From Xiheimicrobium sp033763395 (GTDB taxonomy: Bacteria > Myxococcota > Myxococcia > Myxococcales > Myxococcaceae), in the NCBI GenBank assembly GCA_033763395.1, contig JANRKQ010000116.1:1-64000 (forward strand): DNA of 64,000 nt. Direction: 5' to 3'. The notes under the pieces are model-generated. The model ran no database searches, was not told the DNA's origin, and saw nothing but the letters and a program-made list of their open reading frames with translations. The position numbers and the translations under genes are program-made. Below are positions 17,975 through 26,409 of the stretch, piece after piece (positions within the stretch are counted from its first letter, which is position 1; every line of letters begins with the position of its first letter).

Positions 17975-19186
17975 ATGACTCGTCACCAGATTGGGCTGGT
18001 CTGCAGTGGCGGCGGTGCGCGCGGCGCCTGGGAAGCGGGCATCATCCGGTACTTGCGCGAAGAGCTCCCGGAGCACACCCGGCCTCACGTGCGCTTCGAC
18101 ATCCTCGCGGGCACGTCGGTCGGAGCCATGACGTGCTGCTTCCTCGCCGCCACCATGGACGCCCCCGCCGATCAGGGTCGCGGCCTCGCCTCGTTGTGGA
18201 CGAGCCTGTCGCTCGAAGAGGTGTTCCGGGTCGCGGGCGAGAGCGCGTGGAGCGTCGGGCGGAAGATGTGGAAGGCCACACGCGCCAACGAGAACCCCGA
18301 CGGCTGGCGGCTGTACGACTTGCTGCACCCCGAGCCGCTCGAGCAGATGGTGCACCAGCGCATCGCGTGGCCACGCATCGCCGCGAACCTGGCGAAGGGC
18401 CACTTCGAGGCGCTGGCCGTCAGCACCACCCGCATCCGCGACGGGCGCACGCAGGTCTTCGTCCAGCGCCGCGAGCCCGGGCTGCCCGAGTGGAGCCGCG
18501 ACCCGTGGACGGTCGCCACCGAGGTCGTGCTGAGCCCCGAACACGCGCTCGCGTCGGCGGCGATTCCCCTGCTCTTCCGCTCGGTGAAGGTCGGCGACGA
18601 GTTCTACTGCGATGGCTTCGTTCGCCAGAACACGCCGGTGTCTCCGGCGCTGCGACTCGGCGCGGACCGGCTGTTGATCCTGTCGCTCGGCCACAAGCCG
18701 CGGGTGGCGGTCGAGCCTCCGAAGCTGAAGGCGCTCCCCAGTACGCCACAGGTGATCGGCAAGGTGCTCAACGCGCTCATGCTCGACCGGCTCGATCACG
18801 ATCTCGATCGCCTGCGCCGCGTCAACGCGCTCGTCGAGAAGGGCCGACAGCTCGGCGGAGACGCCTTCGTCGAGCAGCTCAACCAGGCCGTGTCGAGCAC
18901 CCGTGGGTCGCCCTACCGCTTCGTGCGCGAGCTCGTCGTGCGCCCCTCACGCGACCTCGCCGATCTCGCCCGGCCCCACCTCGAGGCCCGCGCGAAGAAG
19001 GAGTCGACCGAGGCGCTCCCGACCCGGCTCCTTCATCGGCTCGCCGGCAGCCAGCTCTTCAGCCAGGCCGAGCTCGGCAGCTACCTGCTCTTCGACGCGC
19101 CCTACGCGCGCGATCTGATCGAGCTGGGCATGCACGACGCGCATGAGCGCCGGGAGCAGCTCCTCGCGTTCTTCGCGCCGGACTGA
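17975..19186 (+). CDS. Patatin-like phospholipase
   Basis: 403 residues from ATG 17975. Patatin fold markers: oxyanion loop G-G-G-A-R-G at 10-15, nucleophile Ser48 in G-T-S-V-G, and catalytic Asp213 in C-D-G-F. The roughly 150-residue C-terminal extension after residue 250 is not a recognised domain. The N-terminus has no signal peptide, so it is probably cytosolic or membrane-peripheral. It is followed by a weak hairpin and a gap before the type III secretion genes; a link to secretion is possible (effectors of this class exist) but unsupported. Confidence 0.85.
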   Translation: MTRHQIGLVCSGGGARGAWEAGIIRYLREELPEHTRPHVRFDILAGTSVGAMTCCFLAATMDAPADQGRGLASLWTSLSLEEVFRVAGESAWSVGRKMWKATRANENPDGWRLYDLLHPEPLEQMVHQRIAWPRIAANLAKGHFEALAVSTTRIRDGRTQVFVQRREPGLPEWSRDPWTVATEVVLSPEHALASAAIPLLFRSVKVGDEFYCDGFVRQNTPVSPALRLGADRLLILSLGHKPRVAVEPPKLKALPSTPQVIGKVLNALMLDRLDHDLDRLRRVNALVEKGRQLGGDAFVEQLNQAVSSTRGSPYRFVRELVVRPSRDLADLARPHLEARAKKESTEALPTRLLHRLAGSQLFSQAELGSYLLFDAPYARDLIELGMHDAHERREQLLAFFAPD

Positions 19187-19206
19187 CGGTCTTCCCGGGG
19201 GGACCG
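19187..19206 (+). terminator. Possible hairpin after the patatin gene
   Basis: CGGTCTTCCC pairs with GGGGGGACCG over most of its length with two G-T pairs and almost no loop. It lies immediately after the patatin stop. Weak: no T-run follows. Confidence 0.25.
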
Positions 19207-19288
19207 GCGAACCTCAGACAATTCAGGCCTCTGGCGCGGGCACACTTGCTGCTCAGGGCTCCTCCATCTCTCACGCTGGAGGCACCCC

Positions 19289-19762
19289 ATGAGCCGCATC
19301 GATCAGGTTTCCATCACCACCACCGTTCCCCGCCAGAGCCAGAAGCAGGAGTTCGGCGAGGTGCTGAAGAACTCGCTCCAGCAGGGCGTTCGGGCGGTCG
19401 GCGTGGTGAGCGGCGCCGTCATGGGCGCAGTCCCCGGCGCAGGGGTGGTGAGCGCGGCGGTCTCGGCGGTCACCAACTTCGCCACCCAGCCGTCGCGGTC
19501 GTCGGCGGCGTCGAGCGGCATCGTCAACGTCAACGGCGGCATCGGGGGCACGGGGCCGATCGGCGGGGCGAACGGTGGCGCGCTCGGCGCGGCGACCTCG
19601 GGTGACATGACGGGCATGGTGAACGAGATGCGCGCCGAGGCGAACCGCTCCATGGCCATGCAGATGGCGATGCAGCAGGAGAGCCGCGAGTACAACACCA
19701 TCACCAACGTGCTCAAGGTGCGGCACGACTCGGCGAAGGCCGCCATCAACAACATTCGCTGA
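19289..19762 (+). CDS. Type III secretion cluster small protein, unassigned
   Basis: 157 residues with a GGAGG Shine-Dalgarno nine bases before ATG. The N-terminal half carries two glycine-rich hydrophobic stretches (about 36-65), then a flexible G-G-x region. The C-terminal 55 residues are a helix ending E-Y-N-T-I-T-N-V-L-K-V-R-H-D-S-A-K-A-A-I-N-N-I-R. It leads the operon directly before sctI, where needle (SctF) genes often sit, and the C-terminal helix resembles that of needle or inner-rod proteins, but the length is twice that of SctF. I do not assign it. Confidence 0.6.
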   Translation: MSRIDQVSITTTVPRQSQKQEFGEVLKNSLQQGVRAVGVVSGAVMGAVPGAGVVSAAVSAVTNFATQPSRSSAASSGIVNVNGGIGGTGPIGGANGGALGAATSGDMTGMVNEMRAEANRSMAMQMAMQQESREYNTITNVLKVRHDSAKAAINNIR

Positions 19763-19770
19763 GGCGCGCC

Positions 19771-20241
19771 ATGGCCATCAATCCACTCGGCGGCGTCGGG
19801 CCGTCAGGCATCTCGGGCGCGGGCGGACTCAGCAAGCCCGCCGACGCCTTCAGCAAGGTGATGAAGGGCCAGATGCAGGGCCCGCAGCAGCCCCAGCGCC
19901 TCGAGCACCAACCGCAGCTCGTGCAGCCCCGGCAGGCCACCGAGGCCCGCGCCATCGACAAGGCGCAGCCGTGCAAGGCCGAGGCAGTCGCCGCGACCCG
20001 CACTGGCGCGTCGGCCGACACGAAGGCGGTCGCGGGCTCGATGATCGATCAGGTGAACCAGGCGCAAGCCCGCATGGACCAGATCCTCAAGCTCGCCGAG
20101 TCGGGGAAGTCGTTTAGCCCGGCCGAGCTGCTCTCGCTCCAGGCCCACGTGTACCGCGCCAGCCAGGAGCTCGACCTCGCCGGCAAGGTCGTCGAGAAGG
20201 CCACCAACGGCGTGAAGCAGGTCCTCCAGACGCAGGTGTGA
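19771..20241 (+). CDS. sctI: Type III secretion inner-rod protein SctI
   Basis: 156 residues. The last 45 residues (F-S-P-A-E-L-L-S-L-Q-A-H-V-Y, then L-D-L-A-G-K-V-V-E-K-A-T-N-G-V-K-Q-V-L-Q-T) fit the YscI/HrpB helix that lines the secretion channel under the needle. The front half is Gln/Pro/Ala-rich and probably disordered. It lies eight bases after the previous gene and directly before sctJ, the same order as in many non-flagellar systems. Rod proteins are exported by the apparatus itself. Confidence 0.75.
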   Translation: MAINPLGGVGPSGISGAGGLSKPADAFSKVMKGQMQGPQQPQRLEHQPQLVQPRQATEARAIDKAQPCKAEAVAATRTGASADTKAVAGSMIDQVNQAQARMDQILKLAESGKSFSPAELLSLQAHVYRASQELDLAGKVVEKATNGVKQVLQTQV

Positions 20242-20249
20242 GGTTCGCC

Positions 20250-21059
20250 ATGAAGACCCGACTGCTGCTCGCCCTCCCCTTCGTCCTGGTCGCGTGCCGA
20301 GGCCAGATTCAGCACGGTCTCGACGAGCGAGACGCCAATGAGATCGTCACCGAGCTCGTCTCGCGCGGCTTCGACGCGAAGAAGGTGCCCGAGAAGGGCA
20401 AGAAGCCGACCTGGGCCATCGAGGTGCCCGACGACAAGGCCACCGACGCGCTGCGTGTGCTGACGGACCTCAAGCTGCCCCGCAAGGGCCGCAAGACGAC
20501 CCAGGCGCTGGTCGAGTCGGCGAGCCTCATCGAGACGCCCCACGCCGAACGGCTGCGCGCGTTGGAGGCGCAGGAAGGTGACATCGAAGAAGCGCTCGAG
20601 ACGATGGATGGCGTACGGTCGGCGTCGGTCGAGCTGGTGGTTCCGCCAGCGCCGCGGCCCGGCATGCCAGCCACCCCGTCGAAGGCGTCGGTGCTGCTGC
20701 GGGTTCAGCCCGAGGCGTTGGAGCGGCTCCAGCAGACGCGCGCTGAGGTTCGAGCGCTGGTGGCAGCGGCGGTCGATGGGCTGCACGCCGAAGACGTCGT
20801 GCTCGTGCTCGACCCGGTCGCCGTTCAGGCCCCGCTCGTGCCGCCCACGCTCCCCGAGGCGCAGCCCGCGCCAGCCAGCATCCGAGCGTTGATCGTGGTG
20901 ATGGCGCTGGTCCTCTCGGTGCTGGCGGCCGCGCTGATCGTCGTCCTGTTCCGCCTCAGGAAGAAGGAAGCAACCCCAGCCCCGGTCGCAGCCCCCGCCA
21001 CGGCGCCGCCCGCGCAGAAGCCCGTCATCTCGGCCAACGTGCAACGAAAGGTGGCTTGA
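20250..21059 (+). CDS. sctJ: Type III secretion inner-membrane ring lipoprotein SctJ
   Basis: 269 residues from ATG 20250. Lipobox L-V-A-C gives lipidated Cys16. The secretin-like ring-building motifs follow (residues about 25-80, L-D-E-R-D-A-N-E-I-V-T-E-L), a second domain at about 100-190 and a C-terminal membrane helix at 213-237 with a basic tail. This is the YscJ/PrgK layout and length; SctJ forms the inner ring beneath the export gate. Being a lipoprotein, it separates the system from flagella, whose FliF is not lipidated. A GTG at 20238 is a weaker start. Confidence 0.85.
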   Translation: MKTRLLLALPFVLVACRGQIQHGLDERDANEIVTELVSRGFDAKKVPEKGKKPTWAIEVPDDKATDALRVLTDLKLPRKGRKTTQALVESASLIETPHAERLRALEAQEGDIEEALETMDGVRSASVELVVPPAPRPGMPATPSKASVLLRVQPEALERLQQTRAEVRALVAAAVDGLHAEDVVLVLDPVAVQAPLVPPTLPEAQPAPASIRALIVVMALVLSVLAAALIVVLFRLRKKEATPAPVAAPATAPPAQKPVISANVQRKVA

Positions 21060-21063
21060 GGCC

Positions 21064-21513
21064 ATGGCTGCCCCGGAAGGACCCCGGCTCGGCCGCGCCT
21101 CACCGCTCATCAAGGCGCGCATCGCGACGAAGGACCCGGCCCGCACCCTCGGGTTCGTCGAGCAGACGACCCTCTTCGTGGTGGCCATCAAGAAGACCGA
21201 CGCGCTCGGCTTGCTCGAGGGTTTCACCGAGTCGGCCCGGCAGCGCGCGCGGATCTTCGCGCAGCAACTGTCCGATCTCGATTCGTCGACCCGCCAGGCC
21301 CGCCTCGCGTTGGCCTTCGGGGCCCGGGATGACGCACCGACCCGCATCAAGGCGCTGCTCGCCGAGGCCCCCGCCGGGCTCAAGGCCGCCGTGCTCGCCC
21401 AGCTTCCCCCCGGGCTCCGCCCCTCGACGGCTGGCCTCGCCGCTCCGACCACGATCGCCGCGCCTGCACTCGTCGCGCTCGCCGCCCGGCTGATTCGCGA
21501 GGCGACGCGGTAG
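21064..21513 (+). CDS. Type III secretion cluster protein, unassigned
   Basis: 149 residues, mostly helical and Ala/Leu-rich, starting four bases after sctJ. No membrane segment or signal peptide. Position after sctJ would suit SctK or SctL-type accessory proteins, but I see no motif that decides. It contains a central charged helix (T-E-S-A-R-Q-R-A-R-I-F-A-Q-Q-L). Not assigned. Confidence 0.6.
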   Translation: MAAPEGPRLGRASPLIKARIATKDPARTLGFVEQTTLFVVAIKKTDALGLLEGFTESARQRARIFAQQLSDLDSSTRQARLALAFGARDDAPTRIKALLAEAPAGLKAAVLAQLPPGLRPSTAGLAAPTTIAAPALVALAARLIREATR

Positions 21514-21580
21514 CCGCTTCGTCCCTTCGCTCCGAACGGAAAAGAGTGACGCCAGAAGAACCCCTCGGCAGCATCCGCTC

Positions 21581-21940
21581 ATGCGCGTGCTGGCAGCGTC
21601 CCTCGTCCTGGTGATTTCTGGCTGCGGGCTCGTTCCTGGCCGGAGCGCGCGCTGCGACCTTCGCCCCCAGACGCCCCAGTGCACGGACTGGCGCAACACC
21701 CTTCAGCCCGTCTTCGCCACCCAACAGGCGCTCTGCATGACGCTCGGCGCCACGAGCGCCGGCGGGGTGTTCTCAGAGGGGCAGACGTGCCCGACCGAGG
21801 AGCTGTGGGGCGGCTGCCAGACGCGGGCGGCCGATGGGTCGCTGCAGACGAACTGGTTCTACCGAAGCGAGAAGTACAAGACGCGCGAGGCCGCGCAGGC
21901 CGAGTGCGCCGGCGCGATGACCTTCGTCGACCCGGGCTGA
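21581..21940 (+). CDS. Small Cys-rich lipoprotein
   Basis: 119 residues with lipobox V-I-S-G-C (Cys15) and five further cysteines spread through the mature part, suggesting disulfides in the periplasm or on the surface. It interrupts the secretion operon between an unassigned gene and sctQ. Unrecognised. It might be a pilotin or export accessory by position, but the system has no secretin here, so this is only a possibility. Confidence 0.6.
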   Translation: MRVLAASLVLVISGCGLVPGRSARCDLRPQTPQCTDWRNTLQPVFATQQALCMTLGATSAGGVFSEGQTCPTEELWGGCQTRAADGSLQTNWFYRSEKYKTREAAQAECAGAMTFVDPG

Positions 21941-22026
21941 GACGGCCGAGTCCCTTCCTCGGGATCCGAAAAGACAAGTTATTCTGAGCGCTTGAAATGG
22001 CATGACGCCTGAAGAACGTCCGCTTC

Positions 22027-23178
22027 ATGCGCGACGCGACGACGCTCGTTGGCCCGGTTCCCACGCCCGACCCGGCCCCGAAGGTGCGGGCCCGGAAGGT
22101 CACCCTCACCCCGCTCAAGCGCTTCACGCGGGCCCACCTCGAGCTCGCGGCACGCCCGTCGGTTCGTGATGACGCCACGTCGGCCTTGAGCGCGGCGCTC
22201 GATGCGGTGGGCGTCCAGCTCGGCCACTCGGTCACGGGGACGGCGCGGCTCCTCGACGCCACGCTCCAGCCGCTCCAGCACCTCGCTCGGGAGTCGCTCT
22301 TCGTGGTGGTCGAGCTCTCGCATGCGTCGGCGATGGCGATCGTCGAGCTCGAGGCCCCGCTCTTCACCCACTTCCTGCAGCACGCCGCTGGCGCTGACCC
22401 GCGAAGCCGTGCGGTGACGAGCCTGAGCCGCATCGAGAGCGCGGCCCTCGGCTGGCTCGCCCTGTCAGCCATCAAGGGGCTGCGGTCGATTCAGTCGTTC
22501 GAGGAGCGCTTCGGGCCCCGGCTCGTCACCGTGACGCTCGACCGCGGCGAGGTGCTGCGCAGCGTCGACTCCACCGTTCGGCACCTCGCCATCGAGCTGA
22601 TGCTCCACGGAGAGCACCCGCTCGGCGGCGCGCGGGTGCTGGTGCCGGCGAAGCTGCTCCAGGCGGCGGTGCAGACGGCTCCGCGCGCCGAGGCCCCGCC
22701 CGCGCACGAGGCCGTCCTCGCTGCCACCCTCACCGCGCAGACCCGCTTCGGCGTCGCTCAGCTCGTCCGCGCCGACCTCGGAGAGCTCTCGGCCGGTGAC
22801 GTCATCGTCTTCGCCGGCTCGTCGCTGAGCGAGGAGCGGCTGTTCGGCCCCGCGCGGCTCCTCACCTCGTCGTTCGAGCTGGCCGGCGAACTCGGCCCCG
22901 ACGGGTTCACCCTCACCCACATCACCCACCCCACCCAGGAGCCCGCCATGAGCAACAGCCTCAACGTCGACGTCGAGATCGAGCTGACCACCATTCAGGT
23001 GCCGGTCCGGCAGCTCGGCACCATCGCGCCCGGGTCGGTGCTGCCGCTGCACATCAACGCGGCGCAGACCGTCACGCTGCGCATCGACGGGCGGAAGGTG
23101 GCGCTCGCGGAGCTCGTCGAGGTCGAGGGAGAGATCGGCGCCCGCATCACCGCGATGCTCGAGCCGGAGGCGCCGTGA
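22027..23178 (+). CDS. sctQ: Type III secretion C-ring/sorting platform protein SctQ
   Basis: 383 residues. The C-terminal 75 residues are a SpoA (FliN/YscQ) domain: N-V-D-V-E-I-E-L-T, P-V-R-Q-L-G and V-E-G-E-I-G-A-R-I, following a longer N-terminal region with a second weaker SpoA-like part. SctQ forms the cytoplasmic platform that recruits the ATPase and substrates. The FliO-like gene follows with a GTGA overlap. An internal start within this gene is listed separately. Confidence 0.8.
   Translation: MRDATTLVGPVPTPDPAPKVRARKVTLTPLKRFTRAHLELAARPSVRDDATSALSAALDAVGVQLGHSVTGTARLLDATLQPLQHLARESLFVVVELSHASAMAIVELEAPLFTHFLQHAAGADPRSRAVTSLSRIESAALGWLALSAIKGLRSIQSFEERFGPRLVTVTLDRGEVLRSVDSTVRHLAIELMLHGEHPLGGARVLVPAKLLQAAVQTAPRAEAPPAHEAVLAATLTAQTRFGVAQLVRADLGELSAGDVIVFAGSSLSEERLFGPARLLTSSFELAGELGPDGFTLTHITHPTQEPAMSNSLNVDVEIELTTIQVPVRQLGTIAPGSVLPLHINAAQTVTLRIDGRKVALAELVEVEGEIGARITAMLEPEAP
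22948..23178 (+). CDS. Predicted SctQ-C product from an internal start
   Basis: An in-frame ATG at 22948 is preceded by AGGAG (22937-22941) six bases upstream, a near-ideal Shine-Dalgarno inside the sctQ reading frame. It would yield a 76-residue SpoA domain. YscQ, SsaQ and Spa33 are known to make such a C-terminal product that joins the full-length protein. Here the product is inferred from the signal alone. Confidence 0.6.
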   Translation: MSNSLNVDVEIELTTIQVPVRQLGTIAPGSVLPLHINAAQTVTLRIDGRKVALAELVEVEGEIGARITAMLEPEAP

Positions 23179-23546
23179 ACGCGCTCGCGCCTCGGCAGAA
23201 GCTCCTCGCGTTAGGGCTCGCCACGGGCCTGCTCACCCTCGGCGCGGCGGTGGCCAGCGGCTCATTCACCTCGGCCGCGCGAATCGTGCTCGGCGCGGGC
23301 GCCATCGCGGGGCTCGTGGCGTGGGGAATTCGCCAGAAGGGCCTCGCCCTGCCGTCACGCTTCGCTCGCACCCCGCGGCTGCAGGTCGTCCAGAAGATTG
23401 GGCTCTCGGCGCGCACCGGCGTGGCGCTCATCGAAGTGGACGGCCGGTCGTTTCTCATCGTCCACGGCGACGGAGCCCCGCGGATTCGCCGGGTGTCTTC
23501 TCGCGCGGCTGTGATGGCTCAGGCGCTGAAGGAGGAGCCGTCATGA
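23175..23546 (+). CDS. FliO-like membrane protein in the T3SS operon
   Basis: 123 residues from GTG 23175 (GTGA overlap). Two N-terminal hydrophobic segments (about 9-27 and 35-53) precede a small beta domain, R-L-Q-V-V-Q-K-I-G-L-S-A-R-T-G-V-A-L-I-E-V, with the L-x-V-x-x-x-x-x-L-x-x-x-x-x-x-x-L-V-E-V-x-x pattern of FliO. FliO assists assembly of the flagellar FliP gate and is usually absent from non-flagellar systems. Located directly before sctR, the FliP homologue, as in flagellar operons. Assigned by fold pattern and position, not by search. Confidence 0.6.
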   Translation: MNALAPRQKLLALGLATGLLTLGAAVASGSFTSAARIVLGAGAIAGLVAWGIRQKGLALPSRFARTPRLQVVQKIGLSARTGVALIEVDGRSFLIVHGDGAPRIRRVSSRAAVMAQALKEEPS

Positions 23547-24274
23547 CACGCCTTTCGGTCCTCGCCCTCCTCGCCCCCACCGCTGCCTTCGCGAAGGAAC
23601 CGGGCACGCTGGCGGTTGAGAGCGGCTCGATCGCGAGCAACCAGGTCCAGATGATGGGGCTGATGGCGGCGCTCGCGCTGGTGCCGTTCGCCATCGTGAT
23701 GCTCACGAGCTTCTCGAAGATCGTCGTGGTGCTGTCGATGGTGCGCTCGGCGCTCGGCACCCAGCAGGCCCCGCCGACGATGGTGCTCACCGGGCTCGCC
23801 GCCGTCCTCACCGCGCACGTGATGTCGCCCACCATGGAGCGCATGTGGACGACGGGCCGGCAGGTCGAAGCCGAGGTCGGCCTGGGCCGGGAAGCGCTGG
23901 GACGGGTGGGCTCGGTGCTGGAGCCGCTGCGACAGTTCCTCGTGAAGCACGGCAGCGCCGAGGAGCGGGCCCGGTTCGTCGACATGGCGAAGGAGCTCCG
24001 CGCCGGTGACGGCGCCGCGACCGTCTCGGAAGACGACCTGTCCATCGTCATTCCCGCGTTCGTCATCACCGAGCTCAAAGAGGCCTTCATCATCGCCTTC
24101 CTGCTCTTCCTGCCCTTCCTCGTGCTCGACATGTTGCTCGCCAACGTGCTGCTCGCGCTGGGAATGCAGACGCTCAGCCCGAGCCAGGTGAGCCTTCCCT
24201 TCAAGGTGCTGTTGTTCGTCGCGGTCGACGGCTGGGCGCTTCTGAGCCGTGGCCTCATCCTCGGGTACCGGTGA
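23543..24274 (+). CDS. sctR: Type III export gate protein SctR
   Basis: 243 residues from ATG 23543 with GGAGGAG upstream and an ATGA overlap. An N-terminal signal peptide (FliP feature) is followed by four membrane helices and the family block S-F-S-K-I-V-V-V-L-S-M-V-R-S-A-L-G. Near the end P-F-K-V-L-L-F-V-A-V-D-G-W matches the FliP/SctR C-terminus. SctR forms the core of the pore with SctS and SctT. Confidence 0.9.
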   Translation: MTRLSVLALLAPTAAFAKEPGTLAVESGSIASNQVQMMGLMAALALVPFAIVMLTSFSKIVVVLSMVRSALGTQQAPPTMVLTGLAAVLTAHVMSPTMERMWTTGRQVEAEVGLGREALGRVGSVLEPLRQFLVKHGSAEERARFVDMAKELRAGDGAATVSEDDLSIVIPAFVITELKEAFIIAFLLFLPFLVLDMLLANVLLALGMQTLSPSQVSLPFKVLLFVAVDGWALLSRGLILGYR

Positions 24275-24278
24275 CGCC

Positions 24279-24548
24279 GTGGAGACCGCGCAGATCCTCG
24301 CCCTCGGTCGTGAAGCGCTGCTCCTCATGGTGCTCGCCTCGGCCCCGCCCATCATCGCCAGCCTCTTCGTCGGCTTCGGGATGAGCCTGTTCCAGGCCAC
24401 CACCTCGCTCCAGGACAGCACCTTGTCGGTGGTGCCGAAGCTGTGCGCGGCGGTGCTGGCGCTGGTGGTCGCTGGGCCCTGGATTGGACAGCAGCTCAGC
24501 CGCTTCGCGACCCAGCTGTTCCTCGTGCTGCCCGAGGTGATGTCGTGA
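24279..24548 (+). CDS. sctS: Type III export gate protein SctS
   Basis: 89 residues from GTG 24279, the length typical of FliQ/SctS; the upstream in-frame ATG at 24249 lies inside sctR. Two membrane helices (about 16-40 and 53-76) and the block T-S-L-Q-D-S-T-L-S-V-V-P-K, matching the T-Q-I-Q-E-x-T-L-x-F-x-P-K consensus. Ends with a GTGA overlap to sctT. Confidence 0.85.
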   Translation: METAQILALGREALLLMVLASAPPIIASLFVGFGMSLFQATTSLQDSTLSVVPKLCAAVLALVVAGPWIGQQLSRFATQLFLVLPEVMS

Positions 24549-25336
24549 CGTCGTGGGCGCTGCTCGCGTCGGCCGACGCGCTGCAGCCGCACGTGGTGTC
24601 GGTCGCGGTCCTCGGTGCGCGGCTGCTCCCGGTGGCGTTCCTGTGTCCGCTCCTGGGAGGGCAGATCGCGCCCACCACGGTCAAGCTGGGCCTGGTGTTG
24701 TCGCTGGCCCTCTTTCTCCACGCAGCCGCTGGCATCGACGCGCCCCCGACCCCTTCGACGCTGGCGCTGGTGGGCCTGGTGTTCCGCGAGTTCCTCGTCG
24801 GCACCACGCTGGGCCTGGTGGCGGCGCTCCCGTTCGACGCCGCGCGCATGGGTGGCCGCTTCATCGATCTCTTCCGTGGCTCGTCCGCGGAAGCCGCCCT
24901 GCCGATGACGGGCAGCAAGGAGTCCGCCGCGGGTGACGGGCTCTACCAGCTGCTCCTCGCGCTCTGCGCGACGGGGGTGGTGATGCCGCTCATGCTGGGG
25001 GCGCTGTTCCGAAGCTTCACCCTGGTGCCGCCGGGAACGTTCGCGCACTCCGAGGCGGTGGTGACCGAGGTGGTGAAGCTCGTCGGAGTCGCCTTCGCAA
25101 CCGGCCTCGCGCTCGGAGCCCCCATCGCAGGCCTCTCGCTCGCCGTCGACGCCGTGCTGGGCCTCGCGTCGCGCGCGGCCCCCCAGATGAACCTGCAGGA
25201 CACCGGCGCGCCCGTTCGAATTCTCGGCGGTGGCGCGGTGCTGTGGCTTACCGTCGGGCTCCTCACCGATCGACTCCTCGAGCTGGCTGTCTCGACCCCG
25301 GAGGCGCTGCGCAGCGTCCTGGAGCTGGGGCGATGA
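24545..25336 (+). CDS. sctT: Type III export gate protein SctT
   Basis: 263 residues from GTG 24545 (overlapping the sctS stop). Six to seven hydrophobic helices with the FliR/SctT pattern: R-L-L-P-V-A-F-L-C-P-L near the start and F-R-E-F-L-V-G-T-T-L-G-L around residue 80. It completes the SctRST pore. The stop overlaps the ATG of sctU as ATGA. Confidence 0.88.
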   Translation: MTSWALLASADALQPHVVSVAVLGARLLPVAFLCPLLGGQIAPTTVKLGLVLSLALFLHAAAGIDAPPTPSTLALVGLVFREFLVGTTLGLVAALPFDAARMGGRFIDLFRGSSAEAALPMTGSKESAAGDGLYQLLLALCATGVVMPLMLGALFRSFTLVPPGTFAHSEAVVTEVVKLVGVAFATGLALGAPIAGLSLAVDAVLGLASRAAPQMNLQDTGAPVRILGGGAVLWLTVGLLTDRLLELAVSTPEALRSVLELGR

Positions 25337-26409
25337 GCGAGAAGACGCACGAACCGTCTGAGCAGAAGCTCCGCCAGGCCCGCGACGACGGGAACATTCC
25401 GAAGAGCAAGCTGCTCTCAGCGGCCGCCGTCACCTTGGGTGGAATGATCGGCACCGCCGCCTTCGCGCCCCAGAGCGCTGCGACGCTGATGGCCTGGACG
25501 CAGCGGCTGCTGTCGCTCGACCCCCGAGCGCCCGAGCTCGAGCTGCTCGAAGCCGTCTCGGTGCTCGGTCGGTGTCTGGCGCCGTCGCTCATCGGAGCCC
25601 TCTTCGGCGCCGTCGCAGCTGGCCTGCCAATGGCCGGCATTCAGTTCAACCTGAAGCTCGTCGAGCCGAAGCTCGAGAACGTGAACCCCATCGAGGGCTT
25701 CCAGAAGCTCTTCAAGGTTCGCCAGCTCGTCGACCTGGGCAAGAGCCTCGTGGTGGCGGGGGTGATGGTCTTCCTGGTCTGGAGCGCGACGAAAGAAGCG
25801 GCCCCATCGGTGATGCGCGCAGTGCACCACGACGCCTTGACCGCGTTCCGCGTCGTCCTCGCGGCGTTCCTGCCCGCCGTGGTCCGCGCCAGCGTGGTGC
25901 TCATCGTCCTGGGCCTCGCCGACTACGCGCTCGCCCGGCTGCGGCACACGAAGGACCTGATGATGTCGCACGACGAGGTGAAGCAGGAGCACAAGAACAG
26001 CGAGGGCGACCCGCACACGAAGGGCGAGCGCAAACACCTCATGAAGCAGCTCGCGATGGGTGGACCGGCACGTGGGGTGCAGAAGGCCACCGCCGTGGTC
26101 GTGAACCCAACCCACATCGCGGTCGCCATCCGGTACGACGAGTCCGAATGCGACGCGCCCTACATCGTGGCCCGTGGCCGTGAGGAGGACGCCTTGGCAA
26201 TGCGTAAGGAAGCGAAAAAGCTTGGAATTCCGGTGGTTCGAGACGTCCCGTTGGCGCGCTCGCTCATCCACTACGACGTCGGCGAAGAGGTGCCGGAAGA
26301 GCTCTACCAGGCGGCGGCGGCGGTGCTGCGGGTGGCGCTCGAGTCCACCGGTGAGAACGGCTCCATGTCGACGGACGGCGCGCAGGCGCTGGTGAAGGAG
26401 GCCCCGTGA
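25333..26409 (+). CDS. sctU: Type III export switch protein SctU
   Basis: 358 residues. Four membrane helices in the first 210 residues, after a short cytoplasmic start (E-Q-K-L-R-Q-A-R-D-D-G-N-I-P-K-S), then a cytoplasmic domain with the self-cleaving N-P-T-H at 258-261 (V-V-V-N-P-T-H-I-A-V-A-I-R-Y). Cleavage between Asn and Pro switches export from rod/needle to later substrates. All residues needed for cleavage are present. Length is normal for YscU/FlhB. Confidence 0.92.
   Translation: MSEKTHEPSEQKLRQARDDGNIPKSKLLSAAAVTLGGMIGTAAFAPQSAATLMAWTQRLLSLDPRAPELELLEAVSVLGRCLAPSLIGALFGAVAAGLPMAGIQFNLKLVEPKLENVNPIEGFQKLFKVRQLVDLGKSLVVAGVMVFLVWSATKEAAPSVMRAVHHDALTAFRVVLAAFLPAVVRASVVLIVLGLADYALARLRHTKDLMMSHDEVKQEHKNSEGDPHTKGERKHLMKQLAMGGPARGVQKATAVVVNPTHIAVAIRYDESECDAPYIVARGREEDALAMRKEAKKLGIPVVRDVPLARSLIHYDVGEEVPEELYQAAAAVLRVALESTGENGSMSTDGAQALVKEAP

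Noticed and set aside
17549..18799. 416-residue minus-strand protein with PilZ end
   Set aside because: Only the last 108 residues from ATG 17875 are natural; the rest is antisense to the patatin gene.
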